Part shown: positions 25,908 through 35,055 of the stretch, one piece after another
Layout: each line of letters opens with the position of its first letter
How positions within the stretch are numbered: the stretch's first letter is position 1
From: Psychrobacter sp. 4Bb
GTDB taxonomy: Bacteria; Pseudomonadota; Gammaproteobacteria; Pseudomonadales; Moraxellaceae
Length of the DNA: 64,000 nucleotides
Direction: 5' to 3'
Assembly (NCBI RefSeq): GCF_002836735.1
Contig: NZ_PJAS01000074.1
Location: forward strand, 62,001 to 126,000
Program-made: the position numbers and the translations under genes
Notes under the pieces: model-generated
What the model saw: the letters and a program-made list of their open reading frames with translations, nothing else
Told to the model about the DNA's origin: nothing
Databases searched by the model: none

Positions 25908-27176
25908 ATGTCTAACGACAATTTAATGTTTACCGCAACAGAACATGGTCAAGCCATGCATGCCAAAGTCAAAGCGTTTATCGAAACGAATATTGAGCCT
26001 ATCGAAGCCCAATTCTGGGAAGATTGTCATAAGAAAAACCCTGATGGTAATTGGGAAAACTGGGAATGGCCAGAAGCCTACGAAAACCTGCGCAAACAAG
26101 CACGTGAAGAAGGCTTATGGAATTTATTCCTGCCAGATGACACACTAGGTGCAGGACTGTCAGTCACTGATTATGCGCCTATTGCAGAATTGACTGGTCG
26201 TAGTTTGCTAGCACCTCATGTATTTAACTGTAATGCACCTGATAGCGGTAACATGGAGCTGTTATGGCGCTACGGTACTCAAGAGCAGCAAGACAAGTGG
26301 CTTACCCCAATCCTAGAAGGTAAGACACGCTCTGTATTCTGTATGACTGAGCCTGACGTGGCGTCAAGTGATGCAACCAATATGCAAGCAACCGCCGTAG
26401 TAGATGGTGATGAGATTGTCATCAATGGTAGCAAGTGGTGGTCATCTGGTCTTGGTGATCCAGCGGTTGATGTCCTGATTGTGATGGCATATACCGCGGA
26501 TGAAAGTGCAGACCGTCATCATCAGCATTCGATGGTGCTTGTGCCAGTCAACACACCAGGTGTGAACATCAAACGTATGCTTAAAGTGTTTGGTGATTAT
26601 GATGCACCGCACGGCCATGGTGAGATTAGCTTCGAGAATGTGCGTGTGCCAGTCAGCCACTTTATTGGTGGACCTGGTAAAGGTTTTGAGATTGCACAGG
26701 GTCGTCTAGGGCCAGGCCGTATTCATCATTGCATGCGCTGTATCGGTGCTGCCGAAAAATCTCTTGAGTTAGCGGTCAAGCGTGGTATGTCACGTACTGC
26801 CTTTGGTAAGCCATTACTACAATTGGGTGGTAACTTTGAGCGTATCAGCGAAGCCCGTATCAAAATCGACCAAGCACGCTTGCTCACATTGTACGCCGCC
26901 CAAAAAATGGATGCTCAAGGCACCAAAGCCGCATTGACGGAAATCTCTGCTATCAAAGTAGTGGCGCCAACTGTGCTACAAGAAATCGTCGATATGGCGA
27001 TTCAGATTCATGGTGGTATGGGTGTATGTCAAGACACAATGCTGCCAGGGTTCTATGCCCAAGCTCGTGTACTACGTTTAGCAGATGGTCCAGATGAAGT
27101 GCATAAAACCATGATTGCTAAGCTGGAACTAAAACGTCAGGGCTTTAGTCGTTCTGCTAAATCTGATAAAGCTTAG
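25908..27176 (+). CDS. Acyl-CoA dehydrogenase, ACAD10/11-like
   Basis: FAD-dependent acyl-CoA dehydrogenase of 422 residues. The FAD/substrate segment CMTEPDVASSDATN lies near residue 147, and the C-terminal ARVLRLADGPDEVHKTMIA is characteristic of the ACAD10/ACAD11 subgroup. The middle helical block is QIHGGMGVCQDTMLPGFYAQ. In studied systems (human ACAD10/11, LvaC in Pseudomonas putida) such proteins act on 4-phosphoacyl-CoAs made by a partner kinase. Here a kinase-like gene follows at 27418, supporting a shared pathway. GAAAAGGAAG precedes the ATG. Substrate is inferred, and ordinary fatty acyl-CoA oxidation remains possible. Confidence 0.9.
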   Translation: MSNDNLMFTATEHGQAMHAKVKAFIETNIEPIEAQFWEDCHKKNPDGNWENWEWPEAYENLRKQAREEGLWNLFLPDDTLGAGLSVTDYAPIAELTGRSLLAPHVFNCNAPDSGNMELLWRYGTQEQQDKWLTPILEGKTRSVFCMTEPDVASSDATNMQATAVVDGDEIVINGSKWWSSGLGDPAVDVLIVMAYTADESADRHHQHSMVLVPVNTPGVNIKRMLKVFGDYDAPHGHGEISFENVRVPVSHFIGGPGKGFEIAQGRLGPGRIHHCMRCIGAAEKSLELAVKRGMSRTAFGKPLLQLGGNFERISEARIKIDQARLLTLYAAQKMDAQGTKAALTEISAIKVVAPTVLQEIVDMAIQIHGGMGVCQDTMLPGFYAQARVLRLADGPDEVHKTMIAKLELKRQGFSRSAKSDKA

Positions 27177-27306
27177 CCTTAAGTTTAATCTTAACAAACG
27201 GTTGTGTGAGTTAGTTTTGATTTGCTCACGCAACTATCAAAAATAAGCCAATCAACATGCTAATTAAGAATTCACTATTAATGATTTAGTAGTGAATTTT
27301 TCATCA

Positions 27307-27374
27307 CTAGAGCGAGTCCTCATTTCAAAAATGGTAATAAGCATGAGATAAATTGAATTGAGAACTAGCTCGCA
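27307..27374. mobile_element. Decayed miniature inverted-repeat element related to 46691-46848
   Basis: The left arm CTAGAGCGAGTCCTCA and the next ~30 bases closely match the left arm of the 158-bp element at 46691 (same CCTCATTT, GGT-ATAA and ATGAGATAAAT landmarks). The right arm TTGAATTGAGAAC resembles the other copy's right end. The middle ~90 bases are missing and the right terminal repeat has decayed. It lies between the dehydrogenase and the kinase-like gene, inside the probable leader of the latter. Confidence 0.6.
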
Positions 27375-27417
27375 TATTTGTTATAAAAATAAATGACCAC
27401 ATGATAAGGAATGTCTC

Positions 27418-28662
27418 ATGGCAACTGATAATAAAGTACTAGACAAAGGCGGTGCCGTACGCGAGGGTGAAGAGCTTGATGCCAAAGCAGTCAGTGAATG
27501 GCTTCGCGGTCAAGGTGTCGGCGTAGTAGGCGAGCCTACAGTCACTCAGTTCTCAGGCGGCGCATCAAACTGGACGTATCGACTACAATATGAAGGTAAA
27601 GATAAAAACCAAGATCTCATATTACGTCGTCCACCAAAAGGTACCAAAGCAAAATCTGCCCATGACATGGTGCGTGAGTACACTGTTCAAAAAGCATTAA
27701 AAGATGCTTATCCTTATGTACCTGAGATGATTGCGCTATGTACGGATGAAGCTGTTATCGGCGCTGATTTTTATGTGATGGAGCGTATGGAAGGTATTAT
27801 CCCTCGTGCAGAATTACCAGAAGGTATCGATCTAAATCCTGAGCAAACGCGTCTGCTTTGCACCAATGTATTAGATGCTTTGGTAGAGCTACATCAGATA
27901 GACTATACCGAGCATCCTGATTTGGTTAATTTAGGCCGCGGTGAAGGTTACTGTGAACGCCAGATCAGTGGTTGGGACAAACGTTATGTTAAAGCAAAGA
28001 CGCCAAACGTACCAAGCTTTGCACTGGTCAGACAATGGCTTGCTAAGCACACGCCTGCTGATAGCAAAACTTGTATCATTCACAATGACTGGCGCTTTGA
28101 CAATGTCATACTTGATGCGGATGAGCCGACCAAAGTTATTGGCGTGCTCGACTGGGAGATGGCAACCCTTGGCGATCCATTAATGGACTTGGGTAGTGCG
28201 TTGGCTTACTGGATTGAAGAAGATGACAATATCATCATGCAGCAATTCCGTCGTCAGCCAACACATTTAGAAGGCATGATGACGCGTGATGAAGTGGTTG
28301 AATATTATCTAAAACAGTCAGGTTTAGAGATAGATAATTGGACCTTTTATGAAGTGTTTGGATTGTTCCGCCTCTCAGGCATTATTCAGCAAATCTACTA
28401 CCGTTATTATCATAAGCAAACCACCAATCCAGCATTCAAAAATGCTTGGCTCGTTATACATGTCATGCATGCTAAATGTTTGAAACTAATTGCGCAATAT
28501 GAAGGCGAAGCCTTATTCAATGCGCATGTTCAGCCGCATTTAGAAGACATAGGCGTAGATGCTGCTGCTATCGAGCAGTTACCAAGCCCTGTTCAAAAAG
28601 TGGTCAAAAGTATTTTACCAAAAGGTTATTTTGCAAAAGCACCTGACTCTCCTGAAGCGTAA
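27418..28662 (+). CDS. APH-like phosphotransferase (ACAD10/11 kinase-domain homologue, LvaA-like)
   Basis: A 414-residue kinase-fold protein. The catalytic loop is His222-Asn-Asp224 in HNDWRFDN, with Asn229, and the metal-binding aspartate is Asp245 in GVLDWEMATLGDPLMDLG. These motifs are shared with aminoglycoside phosphotransferases, but the context of an ACAD10/11-like dehydrogenase points to acyl-CoA chemistry. In LvaA and in ACAD10/11 this domain phosphorylates the 4-hydroxyl of hydroxyacyl-CoA so that phosphate can be eliminated. There is no reason to call it a resistance gene. AAGGAA precedes ATG 27418. The histidine phosphatase gene follows after 48 bases, suggesting one transcript. 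Confidence 0.88.
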   Translation: MATDNKVLDKGGAVREGEELDAKAVSEWLRGQGVGVVGEPTVTQFSGGASNWTYRLQYEGKDKNQDLILRRPPKGTKAKSAHDMVREYTVQKALKDAYPYVPEMIALCTDEAVIGADFYVMERMEGIIPRAELPEGIDLNPEQTRLLCTNVLDALVELHQIDYTEHPDLVNLGRGEGYCERQISGWDKRYVKAKTPNVPSFALVRQWLAKHTPADSKTCIIHNDWRFDNVILDADEPTKVIGVLDWEMATLGDPLMDLGSALAYWIEEDDNIIMQQFRRQPTHLEGMMTRDEVVEYYLKQSGLEIDNWTFYEVFGLFRLSGIIQQIYYRYYHKQTTNPAFKNAWLVIHVMHAKCLKLIAQYEGEALFNAHVQPHLEDIGVDAAAIEQLPSPVQKVVKSILPKGYFAKAPDSPEA

Positions 28663-28710
28663 GCATTCAGCAAACCGTACTTTAGCAAATATGATAAAAG
28701 GTAATAATTT

Positions 28711-29475
28711 ATGACAACCATACTTTTAGCACGTCATGGCCAAGCGTCTTTTGGACAAGAAAACTATGATCAACTCTCAGAGCTAGGTACTGTCCAAGCC
28801 CAAATGTTAGGTCAGCACTATGCAGCCACACAGCGCCGTATTGATGCCATATTTACCGGTAGGTTGGTTCGGCAGCAAGACTCAGCACGTCATTTTTGGG
28901 AGCGTTACCAATCGTCTGTACATGCCAATAATAGCAATGGCACAGCTACTGCGCCCGCAATCAACTTTGATCAGCCAGATAGTTATATTCTGCCGCAGTT
29001 TGATGAATTTAATCATAAAGACGTGTTCGTTAAGTCAGCAGAGGCATCTGGTAATCGATCTGACATCTCAGCTGAAATCGCCAAAGCAGAATCGCCAGCT
29101 ACCCGACTGGCTGAGCTATTTGATCAAGCGATGCAACGCTGGCATGCTGGTGACAATGACCAAGATTATATTGAAAGCTGGCCACAGTTTAATAATCGTG
29201 CACAGCAAGCCCTTGAACAAGTACGTACAAAAGTAGCAAGTATGAGCTTAGATCAGGGCAGCACCGTGCTCGTATTCACTTCAGGTGGTGTCATCGCTGC
29301 AATCACTGCACAGTTATTGCGACAAGGCAGTCAGACCGCTTATCAGCTGAATAAAAGCTTGGTTAATACGGGTGTGACCTCTATTACTTTAAAAAATCAA
29401 AGTTCTCGCTTGTTGTCTTTAAATGAATACAGTCATTTATTCTCTGATGGTAAACCGTTTGTGACATGGCGGTAA
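28711..29475 (+). CDS. Histidine phosphatase (phosphoglycerate mutase-like)
   Basis: A 254-residue protein of the histidine phosphatase superfamily. The phospho-accepting histidine is in LARHGQASFG at residues 6-15. Conserved FTGRLVRQQDSA near residue 48 corresponds to the second arginine motif, and VLVFTSGGVIAA near residue 190 is where these enzymes usually have a second His, here replaced by Ser (TSGG rather than THGG). That loss could mean reduced or altered activity. It follows the kinase-like gene by 48 bases with AAGG before the ATG, so it is probably co-transcribed; its substrate is unknown. Confidence 0.85.
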   Translation: MTTILLARHGQASFGQENYDQLSELGTVQAQMLGQHYAATQRRIDAIFTGRLVRQQDSARHFWERYQSSVHANNSNGTATAPAINFDQPDSYILPQFDEFNHKDVFVKSAEASGNRSDISAEIAKAESPATRLAELFDQAMQRWHAGDNDQDYIESWPQFNNRAQQALEQVRTKVASMSLDQGSTVLVFTSGGVIAAITAQLLRQGSQTAYQLNKSLVNTGVTSITLKNQSSRLLSLNEYSHLFSDGKPFVTWR

Positions 29476-29517
29476 ATTTACACATGATTTGCGGATAATG
29501 TAGTGTCATATCTGCTT

Positions 29518-29548
29518 AAAGTATAAACCTTATCGACGTTTATACTAA
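29518..29548. repeat. Intergenic hairpin between phosphatase and dehydrogenase genes
   Basis: GTATAAAC (29521-29528) and GTTTATAC (29538-29545) form a perfect stem with a nine-base loop, extendable by an A/T pair. No T-run follows, so it is not a standard terminator. It may stabilise mRNA ends or be incidental. Confidence 0.4.
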
Positions 29549-29596
29549 GAAATACCGATTTGATTCTGTGTAATATCGATATACAAAGGACGGTAC

Positions 29597-30466
29597 ATGC
29601 AAAATAAATTAATAAAATTGGTTGCTAAAAGTGCGCGCCATAGCAAAAACCAGATAGTAGGCGCGGTTCGACCTACAAGCTATCTAAAAGACCTGAGTAA
29701 GCAGCAAGTAGGCACAGGTAAAACGGTGCTTATCACAGGTGCCAGTTCAGGTCTGGGCGAGGGTATGGCAAGATTGTTTGCTAGCCTTGGCTACAACTTG
29801 GCTATATGTGCGCGTCGCACTGATCGTTTAGAGCATTTAAAATTGGAGATGATGGACAAGTACCCTGATATCCGAGTCGAATACCAAGCACTAGATGTGA
29901 GTGATTATGATACGGTTTTTCAAGTATTTGATGCTTTTGCAGATGACTTTGGTAGCATTGAGCGAGTAGTGGTCAATGCTGGCATTGGTGATAGTCGCCG
30001 CATTGGTAAAGGGCATTTTGAAACCAATCGTCGCACTGCTGATGTCAATTTTGTCGCCGCACTGGCACAGTGTGAAGCCGCCATGAATATCTTCCGTGCT
30101 CAGAACAATGGCCATTTGGTCGTGATATCGAGCATGTCAGCCATGCGCGGATTGCCTAGGCATCTGACGACCTATGGGGCAAGTAAAGCTGGTTTGGCTC
30201 ACTTAGCAGAAGGCATTCGTGCTGATATGCTTCTGACCAATTTACCTATTAAAGTTTCTACGATTTACCCAGGTTATATTCGCACCGAAATCAACGAAGG
30301 CTCTAAGCCATTACCGTTCGAAGTCGATACAGATACGGGTACTAAAGCAATTGTCGCAGCTATCGAAGCGGGTGTGGATGAAGCCTGTGTGCCGAGCCTG
30401 CCTTGGTCTATGGTCAGCCATGCGATGAAGCACTTGCCATTACAAGTAATGAATAAACTAAGTTAA
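29597..30466 (+). CDS. Short-chain dehydrogenase/reductase
   Basis: A classical SDR of 289 residues. NAD(P) motif GASSGLGEGMARLF begins near residue 50 after a ~45-residue N-terminal extension. The catalytic serine lies in VISSMSAMRG and the active-site pair is Tyr193-x3-Lys197 in TYGASKAG. Arg residues after the second strand (CARRTDRLE) suggest preference for NADP. It is the last plus-strand gene of the acyl-CoA dehydrogenase/kinase/phosphatase group, 121 bases after the phosphatase, and is closed by a strong bidirectional terminator. A role on hydroxy- or ketoacyl compounds is inferred from context. Confidence 0.88.
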   Translation: MQNKLIKLVAKSARHSKNQIVGAVRPTSYLKDLSKQQVGTGKTVLITGASSGLGEGMARLFASLGYNLAICARRTDRLEHLKLEMMDKYPDIRVEYQALDVSDYDTVFQVFDAFADDFGSIERVVVNAGIGDSRRIGKGHFETNRRTADVNFVAALAQCEAAMNIFRAQNNGHLVVISSMSAMRGLPRHLTTYGASKAGLAHLAEGIRADMLLTNLPIKVSTIYPGYIRTEINEGSKPLPFEVDTDTGTKAIVAAIEAGVDEACVPSLPWSMVSHAMKHLPLQVMNKLS

Positions 30467-30494
30467 TAAAATTGGTTTCCTAAGGTAGAAAAGG

Positions 30495-30528
30495 AGAAGC
30501 CTACTACAATAATAGTAGGCTTCTTCTA
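30495..30528. terminator. Bidirectional terminator between SDR gene and acyl-CoA synthetase
   Basis: AGAAGCCTACTA (30495-30506) pairs perfectly with TAGTAGGCTTCT (30513-30524), loop CAATAA, between convergent genes. Confidence 0.82.
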
Positions 30529-30554
30529 TTTGCTCTGAAATAGCAGAGCAAGTA

Positions 30555-32255
30555 TTACAACGTTTGAGGATTATTTGACATATGCTGTTCACGCAGCTTT
30601 TGACGTAGTACTTTACCAACATTACTCTTTGGTAGTTCACTGACAAACTCAATATGACGTGGACATTTATAACCAGTCAAATTTTCAAGTGCGAATTCTT
30701 TGATGACTTCTTTAGTGACGTTATTATCGGCAGGTACGATATAAATTTTAACCGCTTCACCTTGATTTTCATCAGGAATACCGATCACAGCACAATCGAC
30801 AATACCATCACAATCAAGCATGACAGATTCGATCTCATTCGGAAATACATTGAAGCCTGAAACTAAGATCATGTCTTTCTTGCGATCTAGTAGAGTAAAG
30901 TAGCCTTTTTCATCCATGCTAACGATATCGCCAGTGCGGAAGTAGCCATCACGAGTAAAGTCATTGCTATTGTCTTTATTAAAGTATCCTGACATGACGT
31001 TTGGACCTTTGATACACATCTCGCCTGCTTGATGCATGCCAACACGCTCACCGTTTTCGTCAATCACGATAATATCGACACTCGGTACAGGTATACCAAT
31101 AGTACCGTTGAACTTGCGGTCAGTGATAACGTTGGCAGTACCACCAGCCACGCCTTCAGTCATACCCCAACCTTCAACCATAGGGCAGCCAGTCACTTCT
31201 AACCAACGTGCTGCGGTTTGCTCAGTTGCCGCCATACCACCAGCTTGAGTGATACGTAACGAGCTAAAGTCTAAGTCTTTAAAGTTTGACTGGTCAAGTA
31301 ACCCTTTAAATAGAGTGTTGACTGCAGGAAAGATGTGGAATGGTTGTTTTGATAACGTTTTAATAAACCCTGGCATATCGCGCGGATTAGGTACTAGGAT
31401 AAAGGTATAACCTGAACGCATACCGAGCAAACTCAGCATAAAGGCAAAAATATGATACAGCGGTAAGGCCATAACCATATTGATGTATACTTCGTTGATA
31501 CCTGAGGTCACAGGGCGATACCATGCCTCTGATTGCATAGCAGCAGCAACGACATTACGTTGTGTTAGGACAGCACCTTTAGATAACCCAGTCGTACCAC
31601 CTGTATATTGCAAAATCGCTTTTTGTTGTAGGGTGGTTTTTGGTGCTTGAATCGGTAGGTTTTTTCCCTTTTTCAATACTTCAGGGAATTTAGTGACATT
31701 GTACTTAGGATCATTTAGATTGTATTTTGGAACCAAGCGTTTGACCTGACGAATGACCGTATTGACCAAAATACCTTTTAGACCCATCATATCGCCCATT
31801 TTCGATAGCACGATACGTTTGATATTGGTCTCTTCAATGACTTGCTCTAAAGCCTGCGCAAAGTTATCCACAACAAAAATAACCTGAGCGCCCGAGTCGT
31901 TCAATTGATGACGTAGCTCACGGCCTGTATATAGCGGATTGATAGGTGTACAAACGTAACCTGCACGCAGAATACCAATCATAGTCGGTAGGTATTGTGG
32001 AACGTTCGGCATCATGAGAGCCACTACGCTACCTTTAGGTAAACCTTGAGCTTGTAACCATGCTGCTACTGCCAGTGAAGCGTTATCAACATCACCATAA
32101 GTATGCGTCACACCCATACAGATAGTCATCGGATGCATACGAAAGCGGTTAAAACACTCTTCATATAACTCTATGAGGCTTTCATACTGATCAGGATTAA
32201 TCGTCTTGGGTACATTTTCTGGGTATTGAGCAAGCCAAGGTTTATCTACAGTCAT
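30555..32255 (-). CDS. fadD: Long-chain acyl-CoA synthetase (FadD-type), copy 1
   Basis: AMP-forming ligase of 566 residues that activates fatty acids to acyl-CoA. The ATP-binding loop is YTGGTTGLSKGAVLTQRN near residue 215. The GWGMTEG motif follows near residue 360, then YFRTGDI and DRKKDMILVSGFNVFPNE, with the C-terminal lysine in PKSNVGKVLRQKLRE. AAGGA eight bases before ATG 32255 supports the start. It is a tandem duplicate of 32897-34594, with nearly the same sequence along its whole length. Each copy has its own leader, so they may be separately controlled. Confidence 0.93.
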   Translation of the reverse strand: MTVDKPWLAQYPENVPKTINPDQYESLIELYEECFNRFRMHPMTICMGVTHTYGDVDNASLAVAAWLQAQGLPKGSVVALMMPNVPQYLPTMIGILRAGYVCTPINPLYTGRELRHQLNDSGAQVIFVVDNFAQALEQVIEETNIKRIVLSKMGDMMGLKGILVNTVIRQVKRLVPKYNLNDPKYNVTKFPEVLKKGKNLPIQAPKTTLQQKAILQYTGGTTGLSKGAVLTQRNVVAAAMQSEAWYRPVTSGINEVYINMVMALPLYHIFAFMLSLLGMRSGYTFILVPNPRDMPGFIKTLSKQPFHIFPAVNTLFKGLLDQSNFKDLDFSSLRITQAGGMAATEQTAARWLEVTGCPMVEGWGMTEGVAGGTANVITDRKFNGTIGIPVPSVDIIVIDENGERVGMHQAGEMCIKGPNVMSGYFNKDNSNDFTRDGYFRTGDIVSMDEKGYFTLLDRKKDMILVSGFNVFPNEIESVMLDCDGIVDCAVIGIPDENQGEAVKIYIVPADNNVTKEVIKEFALENLTGYKCPRHIEFVSELPKSNVGKVLRQKLREQHMSNNPQTL

Positions 32256-32814
32256 GATTAGCGTCCTTAAATATTAAAATAAATTAAGGCTCTATAAAAA
32301 AGTAGTCACATCCATGTCAACAATTTAAATCGCTGTTCCGTTAGCAAGAAATTGTCGAGTGCTATCCTATATGTTCACATACTGCTAAAATACGGGGCCC
32401 TTATAAAGTTTGATTTAATCACAGAGCATAAATAGCTCATCAGATTAAAAAACCAATTAATGTTTTGGTAATGAAAATAGCTACTAGTAATGCTGCTAAT
32501 CAATCGATATGAATCATAATTATATAAGATCAAAATAACAGAAAGTATAGTGACACATTTTGGCAATACATTAACATAACTACAACCGTGCCTGTTATTC
32601 TTATACAAGAACTTGATAGTTTACAGTTAAATTTGATAAATGAAATAATATATGTTGAATAATCAGAAAATACCTAGACAAATAATTTACTTTCTTATCA
32701 AGTAATTAACATGGAATTTATTCAAAAAATGTCATATACCTGAACATAAAGGTAGATTTATAGTAATTATAATAGAGAAATTTTATAGTTGAATGACAGA
32801 AAATAAATATACAA
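32256..32814. other. AT-rich intergenic region between the two acyl-CoA synthetase genes
   Basis: About 560 bases, strongly AT-rich compared with the genes, holding the promoter of copy 1. I see no convincing coding frame; a 77-codon minus-strand frame at 32375-32608 lacks any recognisable feature. No hairpin with T-run other than the terminator listed separately. Confidence 0.45.
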
Positions 32815-32849
32815 AAAGGGCATCTTACAATTACTGTAAGATGCCTTTA
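32815..32849 (-). terminator. Terminator of acyl-CoA synthetase copy 2
   Basis: GGCATCTTAC (32819-32828) pairs with GTAAGATGCC (32836-32845), loop of seven. On the minus strand it is followed by CCCTTTTTGT, so it stops transcription of the gene ending at 32897. Confidence 0.85.
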
Positions 32850-32896
32850 GTAAAAATAAATTCATGTTTTTAGAATTTTTTAAAAATTGTCTCTAT

Positions 32897-34594
32897 TTAT
32901 ACTTGAGGGTAGTCTGCATTGTGTTTTTCACGCAATTTTTGACGCAGTACTTTACCGACATTACTCTTTGGTAAGTCGCTCACAAACTCAATGTGACGTG
33001 GACACTTATAACCCGTTAGATTGTCTAACGCAAAATCTGTAATCACTTCTTTGGTAACATTATTGTCTTCAGGTACTACGTATATTTTGACCGCTTCACC
33101 TTGATGACTATCAGGAATGCCAATTACCGCGCAGTCAAGAATACCATCACAATCAAGCATCACGGACTCAATTTCGTTTGGAAATACATTGAAGCCTGAA
33201 ACCAAGATCATGTCTTTTTTGCGATCTAGCAGTTTAATATAACCCTTGTCATCCATGCTGACGATATCACCAGTGCGGAAATAACCATCACTAGTAAAAT
33301 CAGCACTACTGTCTCTATTCAGATATCCAGAGGTTACGTTAGGGCCTTTAATACATAGCTCGCCCCCTTCGTTTAGATCTACATGCCTGCCGTCTTCATC
33401 GATAATAATAACATCTACGCCAGGTGCTGGCACACCGATAGTACCGTTAAACTCACGATTGGTAATAACGTTGGCGGTGCCGACTGCAACGCCTTCTGTC
33501 ATACCCCAACCTTCGATCATCGCGCAGCCAGTTACTTCTAACCAGCGATTCGCAGTTTGCTCAGTAGCCGCCATACCACCAGCTTGTGAGATACGTAAAG
33601 AGCTAAAGTCCAAATCTTTAAAATTAGGATTATCGAGCAGCCCCTTAAAGAGGGTATTTACTGCAGGGAAAATATGGAATGGTTGTTTTGATAAGGTTTT
33701 AACAAATCCAGGAATATCACGTGGATTAGGTACTAGTATAAAAGTATAGCCTGAGCGCATACCAAGTAGGCTAAGCATGAATGCGAAGATATGATACAAC
33801 GGCAGTGCCATCACCATATTGATATACACTTCGTTAATTTCTGATGTGATAGGGCGAGTCCATGCTTCTGATTGCATCGCTGCTGCTACGATATTACGCT
33901 GTGACAAAATAGCGCCTTTCGAAAGGCCTGTGGTACCGCCTGTATATTGTAAAAATGCTTTTTGATCCAAAGACATTTTTGGTTGCTGAAAAGGTAGGTT
34001 TTTACCTTTTTTCAATACTTCAGGGAATTTAGTGACATGGTACTTAGGGTCATTAAGGTTGTACTTGGGTACTAAGCGTTTGACCTGACGAATAATTGTA
34101 TTGACCAAAATACCTTTCAAACCCATCATATCGCCCATCTTCGATAGGATGACACGTTTGATAGCCGTTTCTTCAATGACTTGCTCAAGCGCTTGGGCAA
34201 AATTATCGACCACAAAAATTGCTTGAGCACCAGAATCGTTAAGCTGATGGCGTAATTCTCGGCCAGTATATAGTGGGTTGACAGGGGTGCATACATAGCC
34301 TGCACGCAGTATCCCAATCATGGTGGGCAGATACTGTGGAACGTTTGGCATCATGAGAGCGACGACACTGCCTTTTGGCAAGCCTTGGTTCTGTAGCCAA
34401 GCAGCAACTGCCATCGAAGCATTATCGATATCACCATAGGTATGAGTCACTCCCATACAAATGCTCATTGGGTGCCCACGGAAACGATCGAAGCATTCTT
34501 CGTACAGCTCCATGATGCTGCTATATCTATCGGGATTAATGGTTTTTGGCACACCGGCTGGATATTGAGAAAGCCAAGGTTTGTTCGATATCAT
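32897..34594 (-). CDS. fadD: Long-chain acyl-CoA synthetase (FadD-type), copy 2
   Basis: A 565-residue AMP-forming ligase, tandem paralogue of copy 1. It shows the same YTGGTTGLSKGAILSQRN loop, GWGMTEG motif, DRKKDMILVSGFNVFPNE and C-terminal NVGKVLRQKLRE. The open frame extends 27 codons upstream, but AAGGA eight bases before ATG 34594 and the match to copy 1's N-terminus (KPWLSQYPAGVPKTINPD) fix the start. Differences between the copies are scattered substitutions, suggesting an established duplication under selection rather than a very recent one. Whether they differ in chain-length preference cannot be told. Confidence 0.93.
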   Translation of the reverse strand: MISNKPWLSQYPAGVPKTINPDRYSSIMELYEECFDRFRGHPMSICMGVTHTYGDIDNASMAVAAWLQNQGLPKGSVVALMMPNVPQYLPTMIGILRAGYVCTPVNPLYTGRELRHQLNDSGAQAIFVVDNFAQALEQVIEETAIKRVILSKMGDMMGLKGILVNTIIRQVKRLVPKYNLNDPKYHVTKFPEVLKKGKNLPFQQPKMSLDQKAFLQYTGGTTGLSKGAILSQRNIVAAAMQSEAWTRPITSEINEVYINMVMALPLYHIFAFMLSLLGMRSGYTFILVPNPRDIPGFVKTLSKQPFHIFPAVNTLFKGLLDNPNFKDLDFSSLRISQAGGMAATEQTANRWLEVTGCAMIEGWGMTEGVAVGTANVITNREFNGTIGVPAPGVDVIIIDEDGRHVDLNEGGELCIKGPNVTSGYLNRDSSADFTSDGYFRTGDIVSMDDKGYIKLLDRKKDMILVSGFNVFPNEIESVMLDCDGILDCAVIGIPDSHQGEAVKIYVVPEDNNVTKEVITDFALDNLTGYKCPRHIEFVSDLPKSNVGKVLRQKLREKHNADYPQV

Positions 34595-35055
34595 AGTTAG
34601 CATCCTTGCGATTTGATATAGGCTAAAGTATTTTGAAAAGGTAGTTGTCAATTTATCAATAGTACAAAACACCACTTATTTAGGTGGTATATACCATCTT
34701 CAATAGCATCCCTGTCTATTGATTAATAGCTAGTTTTTTTGCTGCTGTCACAGCATTTTATTCAATGAGTATTTATATAAAGCATTAAATAGAACAAATA
34801 AATAAAAAGTTCAGTAATAAAAATAATGCTCGTTCTAAAACTATTTATCTATAGCTTACAAATAGAGTATCAAAAAAACGATACATTTGAGCAATACATT
34901 AGCATGAATTTAGTCTAAAACAATAACAGTAAGCGATACTGATCAGTACATATATTAACTTATAAGAATATAGTGACTTTGCTGGCTGACAAAAGAAGGA
35001 TTAGATAATTAATATTGGTGAGCTGATAAAACACAAAAGAATGTAGATGCCAAAA
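34595..35055. other. Intergenic region upstream of acyl-CoA synthetase copy 2
   Basis: 461 AT-rich bases between two minus-strand genes, containing the copy 2 promoter and the end of the transport operon. No coding frame or strong hairpin recognised. Confidence 0.45.

Noticed and set aside
27418..28662. Aminoglycoside resistance phosphotransferase
   Set aside because: The APH fold is shared, but the adjacent ACAD10/11-like dehydrogenase and chromosomal context point to acyl-CoA metabolism.
32375..32608. Minus-strand 77-codon frame between the acyl-CoA synthetase genes
   Set aside because: AT-rich with no ribosome site, domain or signal; looks like chance in noncoding DNA.
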